Part shown: piece after piece, positions 23,653 to 37,252 of the stretch | How the letters are laid out: each line of letters opens with the position of its first letter | Position numbering within the stretch: the first letter of the stretch is position 1 | Source of the DNA: Ascidia mentula | Lineage: Eukaryota; Chordata; Ascidiacea; Phlebobranchia; Ascidiidae | Assembly (NCBI GenBank): GCA_947561715.1 | Contig: OX387197.1 | Location: 25,074,266-25,138,265 of the forward strand | Length of the DNA stretch: 64,000 bases | Direction: 5' to 3' | Made by a program: the position numbers and the translations under genes | Notes under the pieces: model-generated | Database searches by the model: none | What the model was told of the DNA's origin: nothing | Seen by the model: only the letters and a program-made list of their open reading frames with translations

Positions 23653-24726
23653 CTGAAGGTAAAGAAACATTGCAATTATTACATTAAGTTATTTGATACA
23701 ATTAAAAAAATTACAGTTTTACAAACACACAAAAATGTGCAACTAAAGTACAAAAGTAGAAAAATAAACATGCTTGCAACACAAAATATAACGAAAGTGC
23801 GAAATAGAATTAAAACTAGTTGGTTCTTAGAATTTAGTAATCTACATGGACCGGTTGTTATCAATCAAATGTGTAGAGATATGTTTCACTGCGAGCACTG
23901 TATTCCACAGTTAATATATGGCATGCTGCTAAAGAGACTGGATGCTAAAATATTTGAATTCCACCACCGGCCCATTTCATCAACCAGCAGTGATTAAAAA
24001 GTGGGAGAACTGAAAAAATGTGAAAAATTTTTTTTTATAGTGTTTTGACAATCTATTAATTACAAAGTTAGTCTTAGAAATTGGACTAAAAATGAAATAC
24101 TAAAAAGAAAAGTGTTGTGGCCCAAGTTATTATGGGTCAGTGTGGAAATGTGATAAAGGCCTTTTTTCATAAAATCCACTGGAACCATAACATAGAACAT
24201 ACTTTACCCATTAGTATAGACAATATTCAAAATTGTGGAATCATGAAATCCTACTGCCATGTCAAAAACCTACAAGTTAAAATTTGATGTTACAGTCACT
24301 GCTTTCATAAAAGCAAACAATATAATAGGCTCTTTGCTATACTCCATACTATCAAATCTAATCCAAAACTAACAAAACATTTCAAAGGCATGATAGTTGC
24401 AGAACATTCGAAGAAAAAAGGTTGTTGGGAAAAAAAACTTTCAAGAAAAAATGTATGAGAATTTTTGAAGTTATTAGTAATAAACAAGAAATTTGATAGA
24501 GTGTAGACTCTAATTAAATCATGCATTCAATTCCAGCATTCCTTTTGGTTGGATCTTCAACAAAGAAATTAAAAAGAAAATTTTGTATCTATCAAAAAGG
24601 TAAATAGCTTTAAAATGATACAAATATAAACTTAGTTAACAGAAGTAAACACAAGCAGCATAGTCTGCCAATAAATGTAAGAACATTTAGATTATATTAC
24701 AATCATACCACAAACAGTGATCTTAC

Positions 24727-24888
24727 AGGTTCTGGCAACATTGCAATTGTGTGTGATAGAGAATTCAGAGTACGGTGAGTTAAGTTGCATCCTTCCACTT
24801 CCAATTCTTCAATGTTGTGGATGCAATCTGCCAGCACAAAAGCACCCATATCTCCAAACTTGTTGTGGGAGAGGTTGAGTTTCTTCAG
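24727..24888 (-). CDS. LRR cassette exon E3
   Basis: 162 nt, open throughout, donor gtaaga. Loop residues 'FGDMGAFVLAD' and 'THRTLNSL'; ends 'AMLPEP'. It is 852 bp from E4 with matching introns, so E3 and E4 look like a tandem duplication. Confidence 0.87.
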
Positions 24889-25578
24889 CTGGAAGTAAAA
24901 AACATTGCAATTATCACATTAGATTATTTGATACAATAAAAAAATCCAGTTTCACAAACACACAAAAATGTGCAACCAAAGTATGAAAGTTAGAAGAAAA
25001 AAATAAACATTACAAATACAAAATAAAATGAAAGTACGAAATACAATTAAAGTAAAATAATGACAATAAACCTTTCAAACAATCTACTCATTACAAAGTT
25101 AGTCATGCATATTGGACAAAAAAATTAAATCCTTAAAAGATCATGTGAAGATCTTAAAAAGAAAATTGTTGTGGCCCAAGTTATTGTGGGTCAGTGTGGA
25201 GATGTGATGAAGAAATTTTCATAAAATCCACTGAAACCATTTCATAGAACATACTATAGCCATTAGTATAGATTGTATTTAAAACTGTGGAGTAATGAAT
25301 TCCTACCATCTTCACATTCACATATTATATGTTTTTTCTAAAAAACTGATTCAAAAAGTGACCAGAATATTCTGTTGCACACAAAAGGATATCATGAACT
25401 AGAAAAGTTTAAAAAATACTGCTAAAAATAAAATTTGTATCTATCAATAAAGTAAATAGCTTTAAAGTAACACAAATATAAACTTAGTTAACAGAAGTAA
25501 ACACAAGCAGCATAGTCTGCCAATAAATGCAAGAACATTTAGATTATATTACAATCATAACACAAACAGTGATCTCAC

Positions 25579-25740
25579 AGGTTTTGACAACTCTGCAATT
25601 CTGTGTGATAGAGAATCAAGAGTACGGTGAGTTAAGTTGCATCCTTCCACTTCCAATTCTTCAATGTTGTGGATGCATGTTGCCAGTTCATATCCACCCA
25701 TATCTCCAATATTGTTGTGGGAGAGGTTGAGTTTCTTCAG
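25579..25740 (-). CDS. LRR cassette exon E4
   Basis: 162 nt, donor gtgaga. Loops 'IGDMGGYELAT' and 'THRTLDSL'; ends 'AELSKP', the least typical last residues among the cassettes. Confidence 0.87.
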
Positions 25741-27651
25741 CTGGAAGTAAAAAACATTGCAATTATCACATTAGATTATTTGATACAATAAAAAATCCAG
25801 TTTCACAAACACACAAAAATGTGCAACCAAAGTATGAAAGTTGGAAGAAAAAAATAAACATTACAAATACAAAATAAAATGAAAGTACGAAATACAGAAA
25901 AAACTAAAATAATGACAATAAACCTTTCAAACAATCTACTCATTACAAAGTTAGTCATGCATATTGGACAAAAAAATTAAATCCTAAAAAGATCATGTGA
26001 AGATCTTAAAAAGAAAATTGTTGTGGCCCAAGTTATTGTGGGTCAGTGTGGAGATGTGATGAAGAATTTTTTTCATAAAATCCACTGAAACCATTTCATA
26101 GAACATACTATAGCCATTAGTATAGATAGTATTGAAAACTGTGGAGTTACAAAATCCTACCATCTTCACATTCACATATTATATGTTTTTTCCAAATAAA
26201 TGATTCAAAAAGTGATCAGAATATTCTGCTGCACACAAAAGGATGTCATGAACTGGAAAAGGTTAAAAAACACTGCTGAACAGAAAATGAAAAAATAATC
26301 GGGAAATGCCAACTAGGTAGTCATTTGCAATAAAATAATTCTAGTCAAAATAAAATAAGAAAAATATGCATTGAATGTTCTTTTGGGGCTCAAGCCTGTT
26401 CCGCATTACAAAAACATTGTGCAACAGTTGTGCATTTCTGCAACAATACATACAAAGTGAAACCAACCTATGGCATTTTGCATCGTTACAGACAACACAC
26501 TATAACCCAGAGATGCATTCTAATGAAATATCACTTGTAGCTAGAATTGGGATTACTGAAATTTTTAAATCTAATCTAAAATAAAAAGGGATGAGAGTTG
26601 TGACACATCTGAAAAAAAAAACAATGGTGCATGAGAAGCATACAGTTGGCCACCCCTGATATATAAATAAACTTAGAGGTTGTCTGCATGAAAACCTTGC
26701 AACAAAAAAGTTGTGAATTGTGGCCAAAGTTATATTAGGTCAGTGTGGAGATGTAATACTTTTTTTTTCAAAAAATCCACTGAAACCAGAACATAAAATG
26801 TACTATAATAACCATCAGTATACAAAATATTTAAAATTGTGGAATCAAGAAATCCTACTGCAAGTTTGATGTTACAAGTTGATGTCAAAAACCTAAAGTT
26901 AAAATTTGATATTGCAGTCACTGCTTTCATTAAAGCCAACAATATAAGCACACCAAAGCAAAAAAAGACGTCAATATGATAGCTGTGATCAACAAGTATG
27001 GACCTGCACAGTGGGGCGATCCTGCCTTGTCATGCTTAAAACACTTTTTTGCTACTACTAGGTTAATCAGTCTTTTAGTTCTGTTCTTAAACTTGGCATC
27101 ACTGTGGTTTTATCAGAAAACCCCTTGACAAAAAGTTAACCAGTTTCTCTATGATCAGTTTGAAGCAATTGCTCTACAGTTGTAATGTAATGGTTGTAAC
27201 AGTGATTCAACTCTAAGTTGTAGGTAATAGGGAGGCCACAGATTTTGCAATGAAATGGGGAGAAGAGGTTTGTTAAACAACTAACCAAATATTTAGAATT
27301 TGGCCATAAACTTACAGCAACCATCTTCACATTAACATATATCTTTTTTCTAAATAAACAATTAAAATAGAGACCAAGATATCATGTTGCACACAAAAGG
27401 ATGTCATGAACTAGAGAAGGTTAAAAACACTGCTCAACAGAAAATGAAAAATTCTTTGTATTTTCCAGATACGTTGAGCCCAGACAAAACAAAGAAGTTA
27501 GATAGTTTGTAAAATGCCAACTAGGTAACCATTTGTGATTAAATAATTTTACTCATGAGAAACATTTGAATTGAATATTTCTTTTGGGCTCTTGCCTATT
27601 ACCAACTGCAAAAATATTTTGGGACTGTGGTTCAATTTTCAAAATATATAC

Positions 27652-27930
27652 CAGGGATAGCCAACCTATGGCATATTGTATCACTACAAGGAACACACTA
27701 TACCCCGTAGATAATAAAAAACCATGCCTCGTCATGACAAAAATATTAAATTCACTGATTTCCAGAAGAAAATTATAAAATAAATACATATCACTTATAG
27801 CTAAAACTGGGAATCCTGACATTTTTTTCAAATCTTATCTAAACTTAAAATTCAAAGGCATGATAATTGTGGCACATCTGAAAAGTGGGGAAATAATAGT
27901 GTATGAGAAGCATAAGGTTGGTCACCCCTG
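27652..27930. mobile_element. hAT-like MITE, 279 bp
   Basis: Starts 'cagggatagccaacctatgg' and ends 'aaggttggtcacccctg', imperfect inverted repeats of the hAT CAGGG...CCCTG type. Flanked by 8-bp near-duplicates atatatac and atatataa. Non-coding. Intron between the E5 and E4 cassettes. Confidence 0.7.
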
Positions 27931-28069
27931 ATATATAAACAATCTTCGAGCTTCTCAGCACAAAACCTTGCAACAAAAAAAGTTATGTGAATTCTTTAAA
28001 AGGCTTTGAAATAATACATGCATGAACATTTAGAATATAATACAATTAAAATACAAACAGTGATCTTAC

Positions 28070-28231
28070 AGGTTTTGGCAGCTTTGCAATTTCATGTAAT
28101 AGATCATCAACATCAAAGCCTGCTAGATGGCATTCTTCCAGTTCCAACTCTTCAATGTTGTGGATGCACTTTGTCAGTGCATCAAAACCCCAATGTCCAA
28201 TATAGTTGTGTGAGAGGTTGAGCTTTTTCAG
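28070..28231 (-). CDS. LRR cassette exon E5
   Basis: 162 nt, donor gtaaga. A distinct subtype shared with E7: 'LKKLNLSHNYIGHWGFDALTK' (first) and 'AGFDVDDLLHEIAKLPKP' (second). Open throughout. Confidence 0.87.
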
Positions 28232-29749
28232 CTAAAACCAAAAATATGTTACAATTATTACATTAGATTTTTCTATTTAAAATGTCTAAGAACTAAAAAA
28301 TAACATAAAAAAACAAATATAGTAAGTGTTTAGATGATGAACATTTTGAAGAATCTACTCAATACACCGTTAGTCCTACATACTGGACAAAAAAATTAAA
28401 TCCGATAAATAAACGATTAAAAGAGAGAACAAAATATTATGTTGCACACAAAAGGGTGTCATGAACCAGAAAAGGTTAAAAACACTGCTGAACAGATAAT
28501 GAAAAATTCTTTGTATTTTCCAGATACCCAGAAAAAACACAAAAGTTAATAGTTTGTAAAATGCCAACTAGGTAACCATTTATAATTAAATAATTTTACT
28601 CAACATTTGAATTAAATGTTCTTTTTGGACTCTTGCCTACTATCCACTGCAAACATTTTTGGGACTGTGGTTTAATTTTCTAACAATATATACCAGGGTT
28701 AGCCAACCTATGACATATTGTATCACTACAAGCAACACACTATACCCTGTAGATAATAAAAAACCATGCCTTGTCGAAAAAAAAAAAAAAATTATAAAAT
28801 AAATTCAAATCACTTATAGCTAGAACTGGAAATTCTTAATTTTCTTTTCTAATATAATAGTGTATGAGAAGTGTATCAGTAAAAAAAATGTGACAAATCA
28901 CCACTAATTATTTATACATCTCTGCTATATCCAAATTTTATGTTTTAGATTTTGTTTAACATGCATTAAAAAGTATATATACTATAAATATTCAGTTGTT
29001 GCGACAGTATGATGATTTTGCCATCATAAAAATAAAGTAATAAGAATAAACCACTACACTAGGAAAAATAACAGAAAATAATGTGTTTTCTGCATAATTA
29101 GTGGGGAGTGAATTGAGGAACGCAGAGAAATGTAAAAACCAATTTTTTTTTGGCAGAATTCTAAAAAATAAGTTATTAGAGAAGAGTGTAAACAGTGTGT
29201 TTGTTAGCCCCGAACACAGTATCATAGCAGTTATATTTTGCCTCACTTCTTTGTGTAAACAGTGTGTTTGGAAATTTTGCTTCACTTCATTGCGTTGTTC
29301 AGTTATGATGAGACATAAATTGAACAACTGGAACTCTCACAGGAGTGCAAAATACATAAATTTTACTCAATGAAAAAAGGGTAGTTCATAGCCAAGAAAG
29401 ATCTATTATTATCAATCTTGCTTTACAGTTGTCCTTGCATGATAATAATAATTTCAAAGGTAGTCGAGAATGCTTGGAAGGTAAACTAGTGGTGATGTAA
29501 AGGCCGTGTGGTAGGAAAAAGATTTAAAAATATTGTAAGTAAGAAATAAACCAACTGTTGGATGTCAGACAATTTGGTCAAAAATAAGAATCTGAGGTAT
29601 TTTGTTTTTGTTTTTTAGGTTAACTAATTAGACTTCATCATTCACTGGATTCAATGTAAGAGAGCTGCAAAGATTTAATGGCACCTGCATGGAGGTTTTT
29701 CTGCACTTGAAAATAAACATCACGCTTCATAAAAACAGATAATTCTCAC

Positions 29750-29902
29750 TGGTTTTGGTAATCCAACAATCTTTTCACACAGCTCCTCAATATCCTTCAC
29801 AGTAAGTTCACATTTACTTAAATCAACTTCTTCAGTATGGTTAGAAAAGTTGCTCAATGCTGCTATTGAATTTATAACTTTGTTGCTGGATGATTTTGGC
29901 TT
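29750..29902 (-). CDS. KPK cap exon, copy 2 (153 nt)
   Basis: Phase 0 at both ends, 51 residues, acceptor tttttcag, donor gtgaga. Starts 'KPKSSSNKVINS' and contains an LRR-like 'EEVDLSKCELTVKDIEELC', ending 'VGLPKP'. It resembles a half-repeat cap for the LRR array. Open and splice-competent although the exons upstream of it in this block are broken. Confidence 0.75.
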
Positions 29903-30597
29903 CTGAAAAAAAGTGACACACATAATATTATATTGGAATGCTCAGGGCAACCAGCCCCTGTTTTGTCAAAAAAAAACTTTTTTGTAGCAATATGATTTCG
30001 CTTATTCCTTTATAAAATAAAATTTGGATTTTTTTCTGTAAAATATAAAATAATGTTTTAGTTTAAAAGCACAAACTAAACAAACAAGCTTGAACAACAA
30101 ATAAGATTATTGACTATTTGGGGGATAAACTATTGTAGCTGTGTCAAAGTGAAAGTAGTATATTTCCCAATTCAAAATCTGCAAAAAATTGTTTTTACAA
30201 GGTGAACAACACCATATGGTGCTTTTCAGTAAGTATGAACAGAAAGTTCGGTTTGATGATAGGCAAGGTTTAGTGTAGGTTAGAATCATTGTTTGAACTG
30301 TATAAATGTGTTCGATTTTTTGTTTATTGTCACAGAAATGATGAAAATCAACTTTGTGGTTGGTGCAGCAGTTGAGGTGATGATAGGAGTGGATTCCATC
30401 CAGTGCATGTTTTGTTGATGGATAGCAAAATTATTACAGTTTATTCGGCTGAATTTATATGGCATAAAAAATTCTTGTTTTGGTGCGTCACTACTTTTCA
30501 GTATAAAAGCTTGACAAAGTCCAAAAAACAGCAAAGTTTATTTTTATAATAGTTCTTGGATACTACAACATGTTTATCATCTTTAAACATAGCTTTT

Positions 30598-30838
30598 TAC
30601 CTTAAAGTATCCTTTTGACTTGGCATCCTTTTGACTTGAAATTGGCCTTTGTTTACGAAAATCTTTAGATAGCCCAAAAAATTTTAAAATTAAACTTTTT
30701 ATAAAGGGGTTTCATGTAACTAATACATTTTTTTTCTGCAGTTGGTTTGAAGCTTGTTTCCAATGTGAGAGATTCTTCAAAATGCTGGGTATGTTCTCTG
30801 TCTGGTTGTGATGAAGTTTCCTTAAATCTCCTCTTTAA
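30598..30838 (-). pseudogene. Relic of N-terminal exons 1 and 2 of the NLR gene
   Basis: A copy of exon 2 lies at about 30601-30674; its acceptor AG is lost (TTG before GGCTAT) and it is 6 nt shorter. A copy of exon 1 (about 30730-30838) lacks roughly 100 internal bases and is cut off before the start codon. The intact counterparts are at 43186-43265 and 43490-43781. This block therefore cannot start a protein of its own. Confidence 0.8.
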
Positions 30839-31002
30839 AAGAAATTAAAAAGAAAATTTTGTATCTATCAAAAAGGTAAATAGCTTCAAAATGACACAAA
30901 TATAAACTTAGTTAACAGAAGTAAACACAAGCAGCATAGTCTGCAAATAAATACAAGAACATTTAGATTATATTACAATCATACCACAAACAGTGATCTT
31001 AC

Positions 31003-31164
31003 AGGTTTTGGCAACATTGCAATTCTGTGTGATAAAGATTCAAGAGTAAGGTTGGTTAAGTTGCATCCTTCCACTTCCAATTCTTCAATGTTGCCGATGC
31101 AATTTTGCAGCACAAAACCACCCACATCTCCAATATTGTTGTGAGAGAGGTTGAGTTTCTTCAG
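31003..31164 (-). CDS. LRR cassette exon E6
   Basis: 162 nt, donor gtaaga. Loops 'IGDVGGFVLQN' and 'TNLTLESL'; 'CIGNIEEL' replaces the usual 'CIHNIEEL'; ends 'AMLPKP'. Confidence 0.87.
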
Positions 31165-33114
31165 CTGGAAGTAAAAAACATTGCAATTATCACATTAGAT
31201 TATTTGATACAATAAAAAAAAAATCCAGTTTCACAAACGCACAAAAATGTGCAACCAAAGTATGAAAGTTAGAAGAAAAATATAAACATTACAAATACAA
31301 AATAAAATGAAAGTACGAAATACAATAAAACTAAAATAATGACAATAAACCTTTTAAACAATCTACTCATTACAAAGTTAGTCATGCATATTGGACAAAA
31401 AAATTAAATCCTTAAAAGATCATGCGAAGATCTTAAAAGGAAAATTGTTGTGGCCCAAGTTATTGTGGGTCAGTGTGGAGATGTGATGAAGAAATTTTTT
31501 CATAAAGTCCACTGAAACCATTTCATAGAACATACTATAGCCATTAGTATAGATAGTATTAAAAACTGTGGAGTTATGAAATCCTACCATGTTCAAATTC
31601 ACATATTATATGTTTTTTCTAAATAACTGATTCAAAAAGTGACCAGAATATTCTGTTGCACACAAAAGGATGTCATGAACTAAAAAAGCTTAAAAAAACA
31701 CTGCTGAACAGAAAATAAAAAAAATAATCGGAAAATGCCAACTAGGTAGTCATTTGCAATAAAATAATTCTAGTCAAAATAAAATAAGAAAAATATGCAT
31801 TGAATGTTCTTTTGGGGCTCAAGCCTGTTCAGCACTACAAAAACATTGTGCAACAGTTGTGCATTTCTGCAACAATACATACAAAGTGAAACCAACCTAT
31901 GGCATTTTGCATTGTTACAGACAACACACTATAACGCAGAGATGCATTCTAATGAAATATCACTTGTAGCTAGAATTGGGATTACTGAAATTTTTAAATC
32001 TAATCTAAAATAAAAAGGGATGAGAGTTGTGACACATCTGAAAAAAACAAAGGTGCATGAGAAGCATACAGTTGGCCACCCCTGATATATAAATAAACTT
32101 AGAGGTTGTTAGCATAAAAACCTTGGAACAAAAAAGTTGTGAATTGTGGCCCAAGTTATATTAGGTCAGTGTGGAGGTTTAATATTCTTTTTTTTTCAAA
32201 AAATCCACTGAAACCATAACATAAAATGTACTATAATAACCATCAGTATAGAAAATATTCAAAATTGTGGAATCAAGAAATCCAACTGCAAGTTTGATGT
32301 TACAGCCAAGTTGATGTCAAAAACCTAAAGTTAAAATTTGATATTGCAGTCACTGCTTTCATCAACGCCAACAATATAAGTGCACCAAAGCAAAATAAAT
32401 TTAATTATCAAGGATGGAAAAAAGACTACAATATGATAGCTGTGATCAACAAGTATGGACCAGCACAGTGGGGCGATCCTGCCTTGTCATGCAAAAGCTT
32501 AAAACACTACTTGGCTACTACTAGGTTAATGAGTCTTTTAATCCTGTTCTTAAACTTGGCATCACTGTGGTCTTATCAGAAAACCCCTTGACAAAAAGTT
32601 AACCAGTCTCACTATGATCAGTTTGCAGCAATTGCTTGACAGTTGTAGTGTAATGGTTGTAACAGTGATTCAATTCTAAGTTGTAGGTAATAAGGAGGCC
32701 ACAGATTTTGCAATGAAATGGGGAGAAGAGGTTTGTTAAACAACTAACCAAATATTTAGAAGTTGGCCATAAACTTACAGAAACCATCTTCACATTAACA
32801 TATATCTTTTTTCTAAATAAACAATTAAAAGAGAGACCAAGATATTATGTTGCATACAAAAGGATGTCATGAACAAGAATAGGAAAAAACACTGCTGACA
32901 GAAAATGAAAAATTCTTTGTATTTTCCAGATACGTTGAGGACAGACAAAACAAAGAAGTTAGATAGTTTGTAAAATGCCAACTAGGTAACCATTTGTAAT
33001 TAAATAATTTTACTCATGAGAAACATTTGAATTGAATATTCCTTTTGGGCTCTTGTCTATTACCAACTGCAAAAATATTTTGCGAATGTGGTTCAATTTT
33101 CTAGCAATATATAC

Positions 33115-33392
33115 CAGGGTTAGCCAACCTATGGCATATTGTATCACTACAAGCAACACACTATACCCTTTAGATAATAAAAAACCATGCCTCGTCATGA
33201 CAAAAAATTAAATTTACTGATTTCCAGAAGAAAATTATAAAATAAATACATATCACTTATAGCTAAACCTGGGAATCTTGAAATTTTTTTCAAATCTTAT
33301 CTAAACTTAAAATTCAAAGCCATGATAGTCATGGCACATATAAAAAGTGGGGAAATAATAGTGTACGAGAAGCATAAGGTTGGTCACCCCTG
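33115..33392. mobile_element. hAT-like MITE, 278 bp
   Basis: 'cagggttagccaacctatgg' to 'ggttggtcacccctg', flanked by atatatac and atataaag. Same family as 27652-27930, at the equivalent place in a duplicated LRR-array module. Confidence 0.68.
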
Positions 33393-33531
33393 ATATAAAG
33401 AAAAACTTTGAGCTTGTCAGCACAAAACCTTGCAACAAAAAAAATTATGTGAATTCTTTAAAAGGCTTCAAAATAATACATGCATGAACATTTAGAATAT
33501 AATACAATTAAAATACAAACAGTGATCTTAC

Positions 33532-33693
33532 AGGTTTTGGCAACTTTGCAATTTCATATAATAGACCATCAACATCAAAGCCTGCTAGATCGCATCCTTC
33601 CAGTTCCAACTCTTCAATGTTGTGGATGCACTTAGTTAGTGCATATAAACCCCAATCTCCAATATTGTTGTGTGAGAGGTTGAGCTTTTTCAG
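33532..33693 (-). CDS. LRR cassette exon E7
   Basis: 162 nt, donor gtaaga. Same subtype as E5: 'IGDWGLYALTK' and 'AGFDVDGLLYEIAKLPKP'. Open throughout. Confidence 0.87.
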
Positions 33694-35606
33694 CTAAAAC
33701 CAAAAATATGTTACAATTATTACATTAGATTTTTCAAATTAAAATGTCGGAGAACTAAAAAATACCATAAAAAACAAATATATTTAGCGTTTAGACGATG
33801 AACATTTTGAAGAATCTACTCAATACACCGTTAGTCCTACATACTGGACAAAAAAATTAAATCCGAAAAGATTATGCAAAAATCCTAAAAAGAAAACTGT
33901 TGTGGCGCAAGTTATAATGGATCAGGGTGGTGATAAAATGATGAACTTTTGTCAGAAAATCCACTGAACCCATAACATAAAATGTACGATAACCATTAGT
34001 ATAGACAATATTTAAAATTATGGAATCATGAAATCCTACTGCGATGTCCAAAATTTACAAGTTAAATTTGATGTTACAGTCACTGCTTTCATAACAGCCA
34101 ACAATATAAGCACAACAAAGCAGAATAAATTCAATTATCAAGGATGGTAAAAGATATGTAACTACTACAGGGTGGTTGATGCAATTACTGCGAACCAAAT
34201 GACTTCAATATGATAGCTGTGATGAACAAGTAAAACCTGCACAGTGGGGCGATTCTGCCTTGTCATGCAAAAGCTTAAAAACTACTTGGCTACTATAAGG
34301 GTAATGAGTCTTTTAATCCTGTTCTTAAACTTGGCATCACTGTAGTTTTATCAGAAAACCACTCGACAAAAACTTAACCAGTTTCACTATGATTCCGCAT
34401 TACAAAAACATTGTGGAACAGTTGTGCATTTCTGCAACAATACATACAAAGTGAAACCAACCTATGGCATTTTGCATGGTTACAGACAACACACTATAAC
34501 CCAGAGATGCATTCTAATGAAATATCACTTGTAGCTAGAATTGGGATTACTGAAATATTTAAATCTAATCTAAAATAAAAAGGAATGAGAGTTGTGACAC
34601 ATCAAAAAAAACAATGGTGCATGAGAAGCATACGGTTGGCCAGCCCTGATATATAAATAAACTTAGAGGTTGTCAGCATGAAAACCTTGGAACAAAAAAG
34701 TTGTGAATTGTGGCCCAAGTTATATGAGGTCAGTGTGGAGATGTAATAAAAAACTTTTTTCAAAAAATCCACTGAAACCATAACATAAAACATACTATAA
34801 TAACCATTAGAAAAAAAATATTCAAATTGTGGAATCAAGAAATCCTACTGCAAGTTTGATGTTACAGCCAAGTTGATGTCAAAAACCTAAAGTTAAAATT
34901 TGATATTGCAGTCACTGCTTTCATCAACGCCAACAATATAAGTGCACCAAAGCAAAATAAATTTAATTATCAAGGATGGAAAAAAGACTACAATATGATA
35001 GCTGTGATCAACAAGTATGGACCTGCACAGTGGGGCGATCCTGCCTTGTCATGCTTAAAACACTTCTTTGCTACTACTAGGTTAATCAGTCTTTTTATCC
35101 TGTTCTTAAACTTGGCATCACTGTGGTTTTATCAGAAAACCCCTTGACAAAAAGTTAAACAGTTTCTCTATGATCAGTTTGCAGCAATTGCTCTACAGTT
35201 GTAATGTAATGGTTGTAACAGTGATTCAACTCTAAGTTGTAGGTAATAGGGAGGCCACAGATTTTGCAATGAAATGGGGAGAAGAGGTTTGTTAAACAAC
35301 TAACCAAATATTTGGAAGTTGGCCATAAACTTACAGCAACCATCTTCACATTAACATATGTATTTTTTCTAAATAAACAATCAAAATAGAGACCAAATTA
35401 TTATGTTGCACACAAAAGGATGTCATCAACCAGAAAAGGTTAAAAAAAAACTGCTGAACAGAAAATGAAAGATTCTTTGTAATCATTTATAACAAAATAA
35501 TTTTACTCATGAGAAAAATTTGAATTGAATGTTCTTTTTGGGCCTTTGCCTATTATCCACTGCAAAAATTTTTGGGACTGTGGTTCAATTTTCTAGTAAT
35601 ATATAC

Positions 35607-35884
35607 CAGGGTTAGCCAACCTATGGCATATTGTATCACTACAAGCAACACACTATAAACCGTAGATAATAAAAAAACATGCCTCGTCATGACAAAAAAT
35701 TAAATTCACTGATTTCCAGAAGAAAATTATAAAATAAATACACATCACTTACAGCTAGAACTGGAAATCCTGAAATTTTTTTCAAATCTTATCTAAACTT
35801 AAAATTCAAAGGCATGATAGTTGTGGCACATCTGAAAAGTGGGGAAATAATAGTGTATGAGAAGCATAAGGTTGGTCACCCCTG
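35607..35884. mobile_element. hAT-like MITE, 278 bp
   Basis: 'cagggttagccaacctatgg' to 'ggttggtcacccctg', preceded by atatatac and followed by atacacaa. Worn or truncated relatives occur around 26450-26667, 28694-28880, 31880-32090, 34455-34650, 38950-39220, 40522-40735, 59445-59643, 60135-60370 and 61310-61492. Confidence 0.68.
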
Positions 35885-36183
35885 ATACACAAACAAACTT
35901 TGAGGTTGTCAGCACAAAACCTTGCAACAAGATATGTTATTTGAATTGTTTATTAAAGCTATAAAAATAAGAACGAAAATTTAATTCATGAATTCAATTC
36001 CAGCATTCCTATTAGTTGAATTCCTAAGAAAGAAACTGGAAGAAAAAATTGTATTTGTAATCTACAAGGCTTTGAAATAATACATGCCTGAACTTAGTTA
36101 ACAGAAGTAAACACAAGCAGCATAGTCTGCAAAGAAAGAACATTTAGATTATAATACAATCACACAACAAACAGTGATCTTAC

Positions 36184-36345
36184 AGGTTTTGGCAACATTG
36201 CAATTCCATGCGATAGATGAACAAGAGCATGGCGAGTTAGATTGCAACCTTCCACTTCCAATTCTTCAATGTTGTGGATGCACCTTTCCAGTTCGTATCC
36301 CACCTCATCTCCAATATTGTTGTGAGAGAGGTTGAGTTTCTTCAG
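36184..36345 (-). CDS. LRR cassette exon E8
   Basis: 162 nt, donor gtaaga. Loops 'IGDEVGYELER' and 'TRHALVHL'; ends 'AMLPKP'. Closest relative is E16 ('DEVGYELAR'). Confidence 0.87.
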
Positions 36346-37252
36346 CTGGTGGGAAAAAAAAACATTGAAATTATTTTATTACGTTATTTGATACAATACA
36401 AAAATCCAGTTTCACAAACACACAAAAATGTGCAACCAATATGAAAGTTGGAACAAAATAAATAAAAATGTGAGGATCACAAAATGAAATGAATTAAAAA
36501 AAATAATGAAACTTTGACAACAACAATCGCCCATTTCAGTGGTGGGATTCAAACTGGTTCTTGGAATTTTGGGCGTAAACAAACTGATTAACCAAATGTG
36601 TGGACCTATGTTGCACTTCAAGCACTATAATCCCACAGATACTATATGGCATGCTGCTAGTGAGATAACGGATGCAAAAATATTTGTATCACACCACTGG
36701 CCCATTTCATCAATTAGCAGTGATTAAAATGTCGAAGAATTAAAACAATGAGAATAAAACTTTTTGAGAAATCCTACTGCAATGTCAAAAATCTACAAGT
36801 AAAAATTTTGTGTTACAGTCACTGCTTTCATAAAAGCCAACAATATAAGCACACCAAAGCAGAATAAATTTAACTATTAAGATGGAAAAAATATGTAATT
36901 ACTAAAGGGTGGTTGATGTAATTACTGGGAACAAAATGACTTCAATATGATAGCTGTGATCAACAAGTAAAACCTGTGCAGTGGGCAACCCTGCCTTTTC
37001 ATGAAAAACTTGAAACACGTCTTGGCTTCTACGAGGGTAATGAGTCTTTTAATCCTGTTCATAAACTTGGCATCACTGTGTCGTATTAGAAAACCCCTCG
37101 ACAAAAAGGTAACCAGTTTCACTATGTTTGGTTTTCAGCGATTGCTTGGCGGTTGTAGTGTAATGGTTGTCCCATAAATTAGTGCAAGTTTTGTCACAAC
37201 GAGAATCCGTTGAAACAAACAGGGCCAAACTGATCATTACACATTTTGACAG

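Larger units (their letters stand above)
28885..30838. repeat. Segmental repeat block, copy 1 of 3
   Basis: Begins near 'gtgacaaatcaccactaatt' and carries the KPK cap exon plus worn copies of N-terminal exons 2 and 1. It matches 41393-43700 and 62128-63450 over most of its length. It ends abruptly at about 30838, inside an exon-1 relic, where LRR-array intron sequence resumes. Confidence 0.8.

Noticed and set aside
27136-27330. 64-codon - strand frame 'MKMVAVSLWPNSKYLVS...' repeated at 32599 and 35155
   Set aside because: It recurs only because the array introns are duplicated, other copies are broken, and it has no splice context. It is treated as intron repeat.
28992-29327. 111-codon - strand frame 'MFNLCLIITEQRNEVKQ...'
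   Set aside because: Present in the three segmental blocks but shortened in the 41.6-kb copy and lost in the 62-kb copy; composition is intron-like.
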